A stretch of DNA of 64,000 nucleotides from Amycolatopsis jejuensis. GTDB taxonomy: Bacteria; Actinomycetota; Actinomycetes; Mycobacteriales; Pseudonocardiaceae. Position numbers and translations under genes: made by a program. The notes beneath the pieces are model-generated. The model had not been told where the DNA came from and did no database searches. It saw only the letters and a list, made by a program, of their open reading frames with translations. Location of the stretch: contig NZ_JNYZ01000007.1 of NCBI RefSeq assembly GCF_000717335.1, positions 62,001 through 126,000 on the forward strand, in the 5' to 3' direction. Positions 24,032-32,484 of this stretch are shown piece by piece (the first letter of the stretch is position 1; every line of letters starts with the position of its first letter).

Positions 24032-25495
24032 CTAGTGCAGGGGCACCAGCGGTTCGGCGTCGGCTGCCTCGTCCTGGCTGGGCGCCACCGGACGGCGGAT
24101 GAACAAGGCGAGCACCACGGCGACGAGGGAGATGAAGCCCCCGCACAGGAATGCCGAATGCACGCCGTCGGCCATCGCCGATTCCTGACCGGCCGACGGC
24201 GAGCTTTGCTGCGTCATCACGGTGACGAAGAGCGCGGACCCGGCGGCGGACGCCAGCTGCTGGACGGTGCTCACGATGGCGCTGCCGTGCGAGTACAGGT
24301 CTCGCCGCACGGACCCGAGCGCCGTGGTCATCATCGGGGTGAGCATGACCCCGACCCCGGCCATGAGCAGGGTCTGGACGAAGACGATGTACCCGAACGA
24401 GGTGTGCTCGTCGAAGGTGGCGGTCATGATCCAGAACGTGGCGCTGACCAGCAGCGCACCCGGAATGACCAGCGGCCGCGGACCGTAGCGGTCGAACAGC
24501 CGCCCGACGAGCGGTCCCATCGCCGCCATCACCAGCCCGCCGGGAAGGGTGGCCATCCCGACGGTCAGCGTGCCGAGGTGAAGCACGTTCTGCAGGTAGA
24601 GCGGCAGCACGATGATGGTGCCGAACAGCGCCATCATGACCGCGGCGATCGTCACGAACGGCACCACGAACGCGGAGCTGCCCAGCGGACGCAGGTCCAG
24701 CAACGCCCGGTCGCCGCGCTGCAGCGCGCGCTGGCGCAGGATGAAGACCGCCAGCGCGGCCAGGCCGATCCCGAGCGCGAGCCACGGCGAGATCAGCGCG
24801 CCCCCATGGGACTCGCCGATGCTGGAGAGCCCGTAGACGAGCCCGCCGAACGACAGCGCGGACAGCACCACCGAGAGCAGGTCGATCTTCACCTTGCTGG
24901 GCGAGGTGAAGTTGCGCATGCGAGCGGTCCCGACGACGGTGCAGAGCACGGCGAAGGGCAGCACGAGCCAGAACAGCCAGCGCCAGCTCAGCGTCTGGAG
25001 AATGAGACCGGACACCGTGGGGCCGATCGCCGGAGCCGCGGCGATCACGATGGAAGCCGAGCCCATGATCCGGCCCCGGCGCTCCGCCGGCACGAGGTTC
25101 ATCACCGCGGTCAGTCCCAGCGGCAGCATCACGGCCGTGCCGCCTGCCTGCAGGATGCGCCCCACGAGCAGCAAGGGGAATCCGGAGGCCAGTGCCCCGG
25201 CCAGCGTGCCGAGGATGAACGCGCCCATCGCCGCCACGAAGATCGACCGCAGCGGGAAGCGTTTGAACAGGAACCCGGTCGTGGGGATCAGGATCGCCAT
25301 CACGAGCAGGTAGCCGGTCGTGAGCCACTGGCCGGTGGTCGCGCTCAGCCCGAGGTCTTTCATCAATGTCGGGAGCGCGACGCTCATCAGCGTCTCGTTC
25401 AGCGTCATCACGAAAGTCGCCGAGAGCAGCATCACGATCAAGCCCGTGGCTCCGGCGGGCGCCTTGGGCTCGGATTGTCTCGTTGTCGTTGTCAC
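24032..25495 (-). CDS. DHA2-family MFS exporter
   Basis: A 487-residue, probably 14-TM proton-driven drug exporter. It shows helix-1 TFVMTLNETLMSVALPTL, the loop motif LFKRFPLRSIF, and motif C-like GPTVSGLILQTLSWRWLFW in helix 5. GTG 25495 has CAGGAG 5 nt upstream. It is divergent from a tetR gene, with a 15-bp palindrome between them. It is a likely multidrug or metabolite efflux pump under TetR control. Convergent with the nitronate monooxygenase gene. Confidence 0.88.
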   Translation of the reverse strand: MTTTTRQSEPKAPAGATGLIVMLLSATFVMTLNETLMSVALPTLMKDLGLSATTGQWLTTGYLLVMAILIPTTGFLFKRFPLRSIFVAAMGAFILGTLAGALASGFPLLLVGRILQAGGTAVMLPLGLTAVMNLVPAERRGRIMGSASIVIAAAPAIGPTVSGLILQTLSWRWLFWLVLPFAVLCTVVGTARMRNFTSPSKVKIDLLSVVLSALSFGGLVYGLSSIGESHGGALISPWLALGIGLAALAVFILRQRALQRGDRALLDLRPLGSSAFVVPFVTIAAVMMALFGTIIVLPLYLQNVLHLGTLTVGMATLPGGLVMAAMGPLVGRLFDRYGPRPLVIPGALLVSATFWIMTATFDEHTSFGYIVFVQTLLMAGVGVMLTPMMTTALGSVRRDLYSHGSAIVSTVQQLASAAGSALFVTVMTQQSSPSAGQESAMADGVHSAFLCGGFISLVAVVLALFIRRPVAPSQDEAADAEPLVPLH

Positions 25496-25544
25496 CTGTG
25501 CTCCTGACCTGGGAGGTGGACTCAGGTGACACTGTACGCCTGCT

Positions 25545-25559
25545 TGGCAGTGACTGCCA
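25545..25559. promoter_or_regulatory. TetR operator between divergent exporter and regulator
   Basis: TGGCAGTGACTGCCA is a perfect 15-bp palindrome (7-bp arms, one central base) midway between the two start codons. A half-like TTGGCAGCAAGG recurs just before tetR. It is the probable binding site of the adjacent TetR protein. Confidence 0.72.
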
Positions 25560-25599
25560 CTTAGGCGGTCGATGTATCCTTGGCAGCAAGGAGGCAGCA

Positions 25600-26253
25600 A
25601 TGGACAACGATGTTCCCGGGCGGCGGCGTTCGGACCTGCTGACCAGGCGGCGGCGGGAGACCGAATGGGAGATCGCCGAGGCGGCACTCGAGCTGTTCGA
25701 GCGTCAGGGAGTGGCGCACACCACGGTCGAGCAGATCGCCGAGCGGGCCGGGGTCTCGCCGAGGACCTTCTTCCGGTACTCGCCGAGCAAAGAGGGCGCG
25801 GTCATGCTCTACCAGGGAGGGATCGACGAGGAGGTGTTCGCGGCACTCGAGCCGGAGCGGGCGGGCGATGACCCGATCCGCGCCCTTGAGGAGGGCTTCG
25901 TCCGCGCGGTGGCGGAACTCGACAACGAAGCGACCGCGAAGGCCCGCCGGGTGCTGCGCGTCCGTCAGCTCGCCGCCGCCGAACCGTCGGTGGCCCAGGC
26001 GATGATGCACGCCGACACAGAACGTAACGAGCGGACGGTCGCGAAGCTGGCCGCCGCGCTCGGCACTTCCCCGGACAGCCTCGAACCCCGCGCAATCGTC
26101 GCCGTGCTGGACGCCACGATGCAGATCATGTTCGAGGACTGGGTCCGCCGGGCGGAGGCGGGCGAGCATCCCAAGGTCAGCGAGCTGTACGCGCGGGCCC
26201 GGAAGCTCATCGCGGCCGCGGCGCAGTACGGAGACCGACGGGCGCTGTCTTGA
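25600..26253 (+). CDS. TetR-family transcriptional regulator
   Basis: The 217-residue regulator has an N-terminal HTH (TEWEIAEAALELFERQGVAH, then TTVEQIAERAGVSPRTFFRY) and an all-helical C-terminal ligand domain of MftR-like type (YSPSKEGAVML). AAGGAGG lies just before ATG 25600. It is divergent from the DHA2 exporter and almost certainly represses it through the palindrome at 25545. The inducer is unknown. Confidence 0.9.
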   Translation: MDNDVPGRRRSDLLTRRRRETEWEIAEAALELFERQGVAHTTVEQIAERAGVSPRTFFRYSPSKEGAVMLYQGGIDEEVFAALEPERAGDDPIRALEEGFVRAVAELDNEATAKARRVLRVRQLAAAEPSVAQAMMHADTERNERTVAKLAAALGTSPDSLEPRAIVAVLDATMQIMFEDWVRRAEAGEHPKVSELYARARKLIAAAAQYGDRRALS

Positions 26254-26256
26254 GCC

Positions 26257-27135
26257 TTACCCGGCCCAGCTGTCCGGCTGCCGCCCGTCGAGATCGGTGA
26301 CGCCGTACTCCCGCGCAAGCTCCGCCGACGTCACCGACCGCTGGTTCCACCGCACCCGCTCCGGATCCGCCGCCAGCGCCGCAATCCCCCGCCCCACATA
26401 CCGCGGCGACTCCGACTCGGCGAACCCCGGCGGTGCCGCTGCCGAGCGCCAGTTCTCTTCCGTGACCCCGTAGTTGTCCAGCATCATCTCCGACCGCAGC
26501 CAGCCCGGCGTCACCGCAACCGCCGTCGCCCCGTGCGGCGCCAATTCGTGCCCCTGCGAAAAGGCGAGCCGGTTCACCGCGGCTTTCGCGAGGTCGTAGA
26601 AGACCGAAATGCGGTAGCGCGAAGCGTTGTACGCCGCGGTCCCGTCGGTCACCTCGACCAGCAGGCCGCCGGGTTCCGAAATCAGCAGTGGCAGCAGGAA
26701 ATGCGACGTGATCAGATGCGTTTCGACGCCCAGCCGCAGAATCCGCAGGCCCGCGTCGAGATCGTGCTGCCACACCGGGGTATTCCAGTCCGCCGGGCCG
26801 CCCTTGAGCCGCTCGGCGCCCCAGATGTCGTTGACCAGTACGTGAATCCGGCCGTAATCGTCGCGGACGCGCCGAGCGAGCCGCCGTACCTCGTCGTGGT
26901 CGAGATGGTCGGTGACGACCGGAACCCCAGTGCCACCGAGGCTTGTCACCAGCTCGGCAGTTTCCTCGATGGTCTCGGGCCGGTCGTAGTCGGACCGCCC
27001 GCGCCCGGTGACGCTGCTCCGTCCGGTGCAGACCACGGTCGCCCCGGCCTCGCCGAGCGCGGCGGCAATCCCCCGCCCGGCACCGCGGGTCGCGCCCGCC
27101 ACGAGTGCGACCCGGCCACGCAGATCCGATGCCAT
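26257..27135 (-). CDS. Short-chain dehydrogenase/reductase
   Basis: This 292-residue classical-type SDR has the nucleotide-binding loop AGATRGAGRGIAAALGEAGA, an Arg following the second strand (TGRSS) that suggests NADP, and the catalytic YDLAK (Tyr and Lys) in ISVFYDLAKAAVNRLAF. It is slightly long for the family and has a C-terminal extension ending DLDGRQPDSWAG. The stop codons of tetR and this gene are 3 nt apart, facing each other. It is followed upstream by the acyl-CoA synthetase gene on the same strand, with a 38-nt gap, so cotranscription is possible. Substrate unknown. Confidence 0.85.
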   Translation of the reverse strand: MASDLRGRVALVAGATRGAGRGIAAALGEAGATVVCTGRSSVTGRGRSDYDRPETIEETAELVTSLGGTGVPVVTDHLDHDEVRRLARRVRDDYGRIHVLVNDIWGAERLKGGPADWNTPVWQHDLDAGLRILRLGVETHLITSHFLLPLLISEPGGLLVEVTDGTAAYNASRYRISVFYDLAKAAVNRLAFSQGHELAPHGATAVAVTPGWLRSEMMLDNYGVTEENWRSAAAPPGFAESESPRYVGRGIAALAADPERVRWNQRSVTSAELAREYGVTDLDGRQPDSWAG

Positions 27136-27173
27136 CGGCCCAGTGTGGCACCGGGCACGGGCGGCCGCAGGGC

Positions 27174-28817
27174 TCAGCCGGCGCCGGTCGCGCTCAACTC
27201 CCTGCTCCGCAAGGCAAACCGCTGGATCTTTCCGCTCGGCGTCTTCGGCAGCTCCCCCACGAAATGGATCCGCCGCGGATACACGTGCGCGGCAAGACGG
27301 GACTTCACCGTCTGCTGCAGCTCCGCCACCAGCCCGTCGGACGCATCGGTACCCGGGTTCAGCACCACGTACGCCACCACCAGCTCGCCGCGCAGCTCGT
27401 CCGGCGCGCCGATCACCGCGGCTTCCGCGACGGCTTCGTGCTGGGCCAGCGCGCTTTCCACCTCGAACGGGCCGATCCGGTAGCCCGCCATGAGGATCAC
27501 GTCGTCGTCGCGGGAGCCGAAGGTGAGATAGCCGTCGCGGTCGCGGGCGGCGATGTCGCCGGTGTAGTACCAGCGGCCGTCGGCGCTGAAGCGCTCCGCG
27601 GTGCGGCCGGGGGCGTCACGGTAGCCGGAGAACGGCATCAGCGGGCTGGCCGGCACGTCGATCGCGACGCGGCCGGTCTCGCCGACGTCGGCGACCACGT
27701 CGGCACCCGCCTTCAGCACCTCGACCGCAAACCCGGGCAGCGGCCGTCCCATCGACCCGGTCTTGACCGGCGCGATCAGGTGCGGATGCCACGCATTGCC
27801 GACGACCATGCCGGTTTCGGTCTGGCCGTAGTGGTCGCGCACCGGGCAGCCGAGCGCCTCCTCGGCCCAGGTCACGACGTCCGGCGTCAGCGGCTCCCCC
27901 GCCGACGAGCAGTGCCGCAACCGCAGCCCGGCCGGCACCGGCAGACCCGAGCTGCGCAGCGCGCGGTACACCGTCGGCCCGGCGGTGAAGTTGGTGACGC
28001 CGAAGCGTTCGAGCACCTGCCAGGTCAGCTCCGGGCTGAACCCGGCGTGCAGCAGCAGACTCCGCCGCCCGGTGACGAGCGGGCCGAGCAGCGCGAAGTA
28101 CAGCCCATAAGCCCAGCCCGGGTCGGCGGCGTTCCAGAACACGTCCTCGTCGGTCTGGTCGAGGCCGAACTGCTGGTAGGAATGGATTCCGGCGAGCCCG
28201 CGCAACGGCACCGGCACCGCCTTCGGAGTACCCGTGGTGCCGGACGTGAAGATCTCGACGAGCGTCCCGTCGCCGCCCACCGCGACCGGCTCGGCCAGCG
28301 GATGTGGCTCGTCGAGAAGGGCTTCGAAGGACAGGTCGGCGCCGGTCGCGTCGCCGGTCGTCACGATGATCCGGTCAGGGTCTTCGGGCAGGTCCTCGCC
28401 GGGTTCCAGTTTCGCGCGCTGACCGGCGTCGACCACCACCACGCGCGTCCCGTTACCCACGATCCGCTGCGCAATCGCCGACGGCGCGAACGCAGTGAAC
28501 AACGGCACATGCACCGCCCCGAGCCGCCAGATCGCCAGCAGCGCGGTGACCAGTTCGGCGGACTTGCCCATCAGCGTCGCGACCCGGTCGCCCGGCCGGA
28601 CCCCGTGCGCGGTGAGGGCGGCGGCGAACCGCGCCGAGGTGGCTTCGAGCTGGGCGTAGGTGAGGTCGCGACTGGCGAGGTCCGCCTCGACGAGCGTGAA
28701 CGCGACGGCGTCCGCCGGGTGGCGCCCGCACAGGAGGTGGGTCGCGTCCGCATCCGGGGCGGAGTAGGTCTGCAACAGGTCGAGGGTGGTCCGCTCAGGG
28801 CTCACGGCATGCTCCAC
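27174..28817 (-). CDS. AMP-dependent acyl-CoA synthetase (acetate/medium-chain type)
   Basis: The 547-residue ANL enzyme has the P-loop VEIFTSGTTGTPKAVPVP, the A5-like VRDHYGQTETGMVVGN, the ATP motif WYYTGDIAARD and a C-terminal TPSGKIQRF with the catalytic Lys. The WNAADPGWAYGLYFAL and YGQTETG sequences are closest to acetyl-/propionyl- and medium-chain acyl-CoA synthetases. It is divergent from the LuxR-type regulator at 28896, with a shared 78-bp promoter region, and probably under its control. GTG at the VSPERTT position is an alternative start. Confidence 0.88.
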   Translation of the reverse strand: MEHAVSPERTTLDLLQTYSAPDADATHLLCGRHPADAVAFTLVEADLASRDLTYAQLEATSARFAAALTAHGVRPGDRVATLMGKSAELVTALLAIWRLGAVHVPLFTAFAPSAIAQRIVGNGTRVVVVDAGQRAKLEPGEDLPEDPDRIIVTTGDATGADLSFEALLDEPHPLAEPVAVGGDGTLVEIFTSGTTGTPKAVPVPLRGLAGIHSYQQFGLDQTDEDVFWNAADPGWAYGLYFALLGPLVTGRRSLLLHAGFSPELTWQVLERFGVTNFTAGPTVYRALRSSGLPVPAGLRLRHCSSAGEPLTPDVVTWAEEALGCPVRDHYGQTETGMVVGNAWHPHLIAPVKTGSMGRPLPGFAVEVLKAGADVVADVGETGRVAIDVPASPLMPFSGYRDAPGRTAERFSADGRWYYTGDIAARDRDGYLTFGSRDDDVILMAGYRIGPFEVESALAQHEAVAEAAVIGAPDELRGELVVAYVVLNPGTDASDGLVAELQQTVKSRLAAHVYPRRIHFVGELPKTPSGKIQRFALRSRELSATGAG

Positions 28818-28895
28818 GGTCGTCGTCGGCCGGTGTCGGCGGTACTATCTCTGCACGTCAGCAGGCCCACTACCCCCGAAAAGGGGTGCCGCCCC

Positions 28896-29762
28896 ATGCC
28901 CGCCCCCTTGCCCGATCGCTTGCCCGATCCCCTGCCCGATCCCGGGGACGACACCGCCGAAGTCCGCCGCGCCCTGGTCCGCCTGCGCGGGGCAGCCGGG
29001 GTACCCCTGTCGTTCGGCGGCGTCGTCGCGGACGGCCGGCACCTGCGAATGAGCGAACTGGTCGGCAACGCGACGACGTCGCTGCTCGGCCTCGTGGTGG
29101 CCGAGGGCAAGGGCCTGGGCGGCCGGGCGATCGGCCTGCGGAAGCCGGTCGTGCTGCCGGACTATTACGCCAGCGACGCCATCAGCCACCACTTCGACCG
29201 CGCAGTGCAGGCGGAGGGGGTCCGGTCGGTGATGGCGGTACCGGTGATCGTGCGGCGCACTGTGCGAGCGGTGCTGTACGGGGCGGTGCGGGAGAACGTC
29301 AGTTTCGGAGACCGCCCGGTGACGGCAATGGTCGAGGTAGCCCGGGATTTGGAGCAGGAACTGGCAATCCGCGCCGAGGTCCAGCGTCGGCTGCAGCTGC
29401 TCACGCCCGCTCCGGAAGCCTTGGCCGGCGACCCGGCCGACCGCGAGACGGTCCGGGAAAGCCACGCCGAACTCCGCCGGATCGCCGCGTTGATCGACGA
29501 CCCAGGGCTGCGGGCCCGGGTTGACGCGGTCTGCACGAGCCTGGCTGGTGGCCCCCCGACCGGCGCGGCGACACTGTCGGCCCGGGAGCTGGACGTCCTG
29601 ACGGGTGCTGCTGCGGGGCAGACCAACGGTGACATCGCCGATTCTCTGGGCCTGGGAACAGAAACGGTGAAGAGCTACCTCCGCAATGCCATGCGGAAGC
29701 TGGACGCCCGGACGCGTCTGCAGGCTGTCAATGCCGCTCGCCGAGCCAACCTTCTTCCGTGA
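28896..29762 (+). CDS. GAF-like LuxR-type transcriptional regulator
   Basis: A 288-residue regulator. Residues 30-165 look like a GAF sensory domain (GVVADGRHLRMSELVG, LRKPVVLPDYYAS and VRSVMAVPVIVRRTVRAVLYG). A helical linker leads to a LuxR-type HTH at about 228-285 (LSARELDVLTGAAAGQTNGD, then IADSLGLGTETVKSYLRNAM). Such GAF-LuxR proteins often sit beside acyl-CoA synthetase genes and sense small acids, and here it is divergent from one. The stop TGA lies in CCGTGAAGG, which resembles the arm of the local palindromic repeats. The stretch before residue 20 is Pro/Asp-repetitive (LPDPLPDPG). Confidence 0.82.
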   Translation: MPAPLPDRLPDPLPDPGDDTAEVRRALVRLRGAAGVPLSFGGVVADGRHLRMSELVGNATTSLLGLVVAEGKGLGGRAIGLRKPVVLPDYYASDAISHHFDRAVQAEGVRSVMAVPVIVRRTVRAVLYGAVRENVSFGDRPVTAMVEVARDLEQELAIRAEVQRRLQLLTPAPEALAGDPADRETVRESHAELRRIAALIDDPGLRARVDAVCTSLAGGPPTGAATLSARELDVLTGAAAGQTNGDIADSLGLGTETVKSYLRNAMRKLDARTRLQAVNAARRANLLP

Positions 29763-29818
29763 AGGTGCCCTGGCTTGGAACGTTGCGGTGGGGCACCCCG
29801 AAGCCGGAAGTGTGACTG

Positions 29819-29880
29819 CGGTCGGGAGGGGCTTGTCAAGGCGGGAAAGATGCCTTGACAAGCCCCTCCCGACCGTGTTT
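29819..29880 (+). terminator. 24-bp perfect hairpin terminator after the LuxR-type gene
   Basis: Two 24-nt arms (29819-29842 and 29852-29875) are exact reverse complements separated by a 9-nt loop, and the right arm is followed by TGTTTTTGG. This has the shape of a strong intrinsic terminator for the regulator gene 57 nt upstream. The arms start CGGTCGGGAGGGG and are unrelated to the 55-bp palindromes. Confidence 0.85.
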
Positions 29881-29965
29881 TTGGCTTCGTATCGGGGTGC
29901 AGGGCCGAGTCTGGGTGCCGGGGTCCGGGCGGGTGCGTCGGCTGCGGTTGAGTGGTGGGTTTTGA

Positions 29966-30116
29966 GGCTGTGAAGGGAACCTTCACAGAATGCGGCGGGC
30001 CGTGAAGGGAACCTTCACGGAATGCGGAGGGCTGTGATGGTTCCCTTCACGGAATGTAGAGGGCTGTGAAGGGAACCATGAGGGAATCTGATTCCGTGAA
30101 GGTTCCCTTCACGGAC
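29966..30116. repeat. Array of palindromic units ending in a 55-bp element (copy 2)
   Basis: Three successive units of about 32 bp, each with GTGAAGGGAACCTTCAC or its variant followed by a GAATG-type spacer, lead into a full 55-bp palindrome at 30062-30116 of the same family as 7014 and 40889. Its right arm contains the DAHP synthase stop codon (TGA, 30111-30109). The rest of the 29763-30108 gap carries the terminator hairpin and no gene. Confidence 0.82.
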
Positions 30117-31116
30117 GCCGATGGCGCACCGCCAGGGCGAGAGTCTCCAGCAGCGGTACCGTTCTCTCCCACCCCAAGCAGGCATCCGTCCGGCTCAACG
30201 TCCGATCCGCAGGCACCACCTCCTCACCCTGCCGCCCATCCGCCAGATACGACTCCACCATCACCCCCATCACCCCCACCACCCCGGCACCGCCCGCCGC
30301 CACCTGCCGCGCCACCTCCGCGACCACCCCCGGCTGCCGGTGGTGGTCCTTCCCGCTGTTCCCGTGCGAAGCATCCACCACCACCCGCCCCGGCAACCCA
30401 GCGGCAGTCAACAGATCGACCGCCCCGGCCACCGAGGCCGCGTCGTAGTTCGGCACCGGACCGCCCCGCAGGACCAGATGCGCGTCCGGATTCCCCATAC
30501 TGCGCACCACTTTCACCCGCCCGTCCGGCCCAACCCCCGGAAACACCTGTCCCGCCCCCGCCGCCCGGATCGCATCCACTGCCGGTCCGAGCCGCCCGGA
30601 CACGCAGTTCTTCATCCCCACCGGCATCGGCAGCCACGACGCCAGGTGCCGATGCGGCTGGCTGGCCACCGTCCGCGCACCAATCGCACCCCAGCTCACC
30701 GTGTCCGCCACGTACGGCGCCAGCATCGGATCCACGAACTCGTACGCCAACGGCAACCCGGTCGCCACCGCGTCGAGCAGAAACGCCCGCCCGAGCCGTA
30801 CCCCGGTCGCGAGGTCGCCCTTGCCGTCGAGCCCGGGGTCCGGCAGGAACCCCGTCCACCCGGTCACCGAACGCGGCTTCTCCAGATACGCACGCAGAAC
30901 CACCACCAGATCGTCGGCATACCGCGCGGCCGCACCCGCGAGCAGCCCGGCGTACTCCAGCGCAGCCTCCGGATCGTGCACCGAACACGGTCCGGCGATC
31001 ACCAGCAGCCGCGGATCCCGCCCGGCCAGCACTGCCGAAACCGTCTCGCGATGCGGTCCCACGTCCGGCACCGGGCCCGCGGTCACCTCGGCCGGACTGG
31101 GCAACGTGTCGTGCAT
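30109..31116 (-). CDS. 3-deoxy-7-phosphoheptulonate (DAHP) synthase, type I
   Basis: This 335-residue enzyme condenses phosphoenolpyruvate and erythrose-4-phosphate, the first step of the shikimate pathway. AroG-type motifs include LLVIAGPCSVHDPEAALEYA, VLRAYLEKPRSVTGWTGFLP, GARTVASQPHR, GMKNCVSG and VVDASHGNSGKDHHRQ. It is adjacent to the exporter (zero gap) and last in the siderophore operon. It most likely boosts chorismate for 2,3-dihydroxybenzoate; actinomycetes otherwise use type II DAHP synthase for primary metabolism. The C-terminus ends RHRRP, where the TGA is part of a palindromic repeat. Confidence 0.92.
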   Translation of the reverse strand: MHDTLPSPAEVTAGPVPDVGPHRETVSAVLAGRDPRLLVIAGPCSVHDPEAALEYAGLLAGAAARYADDLVVVLRAYLEKPRSVTGWTGFLPDPGLDGKGDLATGVRLGRAFLLDAVATGLPLAYEFVDPMLAPYVADTVSWGAIGARTVASQPHRHLASWLPMPVGMKNCVSGRLGPAVDAIRAAGAGQVFPGVGPDGRVKVVRSMGNPDAHLVLRGGPVPNYDAASVAGAVDLLTAAGLPGRVVVDASHGNSGKDHHRQPGVVAEVARQVAAGGAGVVGVMGVMVESYLADGRQGEEVVPADRTLSRTDACLGWERTVPLLETLALAVRHRRP

Positions 31117-32484
31117 CTACCCCTCCTTCGGCAGTTTCACCGCACCAGCCACCGCCACCACGACCAGGCCCAGCACCCACCAGAACGTGTCCGCGAAAGC
31201 CGCAGCGACGTCCGGCCCCCGAACCGCCAGCCGGGACTGCAACACCAACGCGAGGACCGCCGTCCCCACCGACCCACCCAGCGTGTTCAGCAGCGTGAGC
31301 GCTCCGGCCGCCCGCGGCAGATGAACCGGGTCGAGGCTGCGATAGACGAGCGTAAGCACCGGCGCGCTGATCATCGCCGCACCGAAACCACGTAGCAGCA
31401 ACGAAAGAACGAGCACCGCATCCGGCAATCCCGGACCGAGCCGGGTGAACGCGACCGTGCCGAGGGCGACCAGCCCGATCCCCCACAGCACGAGCGTGCG
31501 CGGCGCTACCCGGTCCACGATCCGGTTCACCAATAGCGACCCGGCCGCGGCCCCAATTCCCTGTGGCACCAACAGCAATCCGGTGTCCCAGGCGTCCAGG
31601 CCGGCCCCGCGGCGCAGGTACAGCGGAAGCAGGAACATGGTCCCGAACACCGATGCGCCGAGCACGACCAGCGCCAGCGCGGCGGCACCGAACGGCGGCC
31701 GGGCGAACAACCGCGGGTCCAGCAGCGGTGCCCGCGCGCGCAAGCCGTGCCGGACGAACGCGGCGAGCATGACTGCCCCGACCACGATGGCCAACACTGG
31801 GAGCAACCGCCCGGGCCCTTCGGAGAATCCGGTGAGCCCGAAGACGATCGCCGCCAAGCCCGGCGAAAGCAGGGCAGCGCCGCGGAAATCGAACGGTTCC
31901 CGCGGACCGGCAGGTGCGTCCGCCGGGACGTGCCGCAGCCCGAGCAGCACCGCGACGACACCGACCGGCAGGTTGACGTAGAACAGCCACGGCCAGTCGG
32001 CGACCCCGAGAATCGCGCCGCTCACCAGCGGTCCCAGCACCGGCGACAGCAACGGCACCACCCCGGCGACGCTGATCACCCGCCCGATCCGCTCCGGCCC
32101 GGCGGCCCGCGCGAGCAGTGCCTGCCCGGTCGGCGGCAGCAGGCCACCGGCGAGCCCCTGCAGCACCCGGCACGCCACCAGCACCGGCAGCGACGGGGCC
32201 AGCCCGCACAGCAGCGACGCGAGCACGAACACCACGACCGCGGTGAGCCAGGTCCGGCGGCCCCCGAACCGCGCCGCCAGCCAGCCGGACGCGGGCACCG
32301 CAGTGACCACCGCCAGCAGGTACGCCGTCGTGACCCACTGGACATCAGTCACCGACGCGGAAAACCGCTGCGCCAACGTGTCCACGCCGACCGAGACGAT
32401 CGTGCTGTCCAGCGACGCCATGAAGGTACCCAGTACGAGCACGAAAGCGGTACGCCACACCTGCACCCCGGCCGGACGGCTCAT
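31117..32484 (-). CDS. DHA2-family MFS exporter, probable siderophore exporter
   Basis: A 455-residue, 12-14-TM exporter. Helix 1 [20 protein letters not shown] and [20 protein letters not shown] (loop motif A) are typical, and motif C appears as [28 protein letters not shown] 32484 overlaps the NRPS stop (ATGA), and its TAG is directly followed by the DAHP synthase ATG, so all three are cotranslated. EntS-like export of the finished catecholate is the natural role. Confidence 0.88.
   Translation of the reverse strand: MSRPAGVQVWRTAFVLVLGTFMASLDSTIVSVGVDTLAQRFSASVTDVQWVTTAYLLAVVTAVPASGWLAARFGGRRTWLTAVVVFVLASLLCGLAPSLPVLVACRVLQGLAGGLLPPTGQALLARAAGPERIGRVISVAGVVPLLSPVLGPLVSGAILGVADWPWLFYVNLPVGVVAVLLGLRHVPADAPAGPREPFDFRGAALLSPGLAAIVFGLTGFSEGPGRLLPVLAIVVGAVMLAAFVRHGLRARAPLLDPRLFARPPFGAAALALVVLGASVFGTMFLLPLYLRRGAGLDAWDTGLLLVPQGIGAAAGSLLVNRIVDRVAPRTLVLWGIGLVALGTVAFTRLGPGLPDAVLVLSLLLRGFGAAMISAPVLTLVYRSLDPVHLPRAAGALTLLNTLGGSVGTAVLALVLQSRLAVRGPDVAAAFADTFWWVLGLVVVAVAGAVKLPKEG

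Noticed and set aside
29966..30061. Palindromic array as a CRISPR or riboswitch
   Set aside because: Spacers are short and similar to each other and the units are self-complementary; no aptamer-like conserved core is seen.
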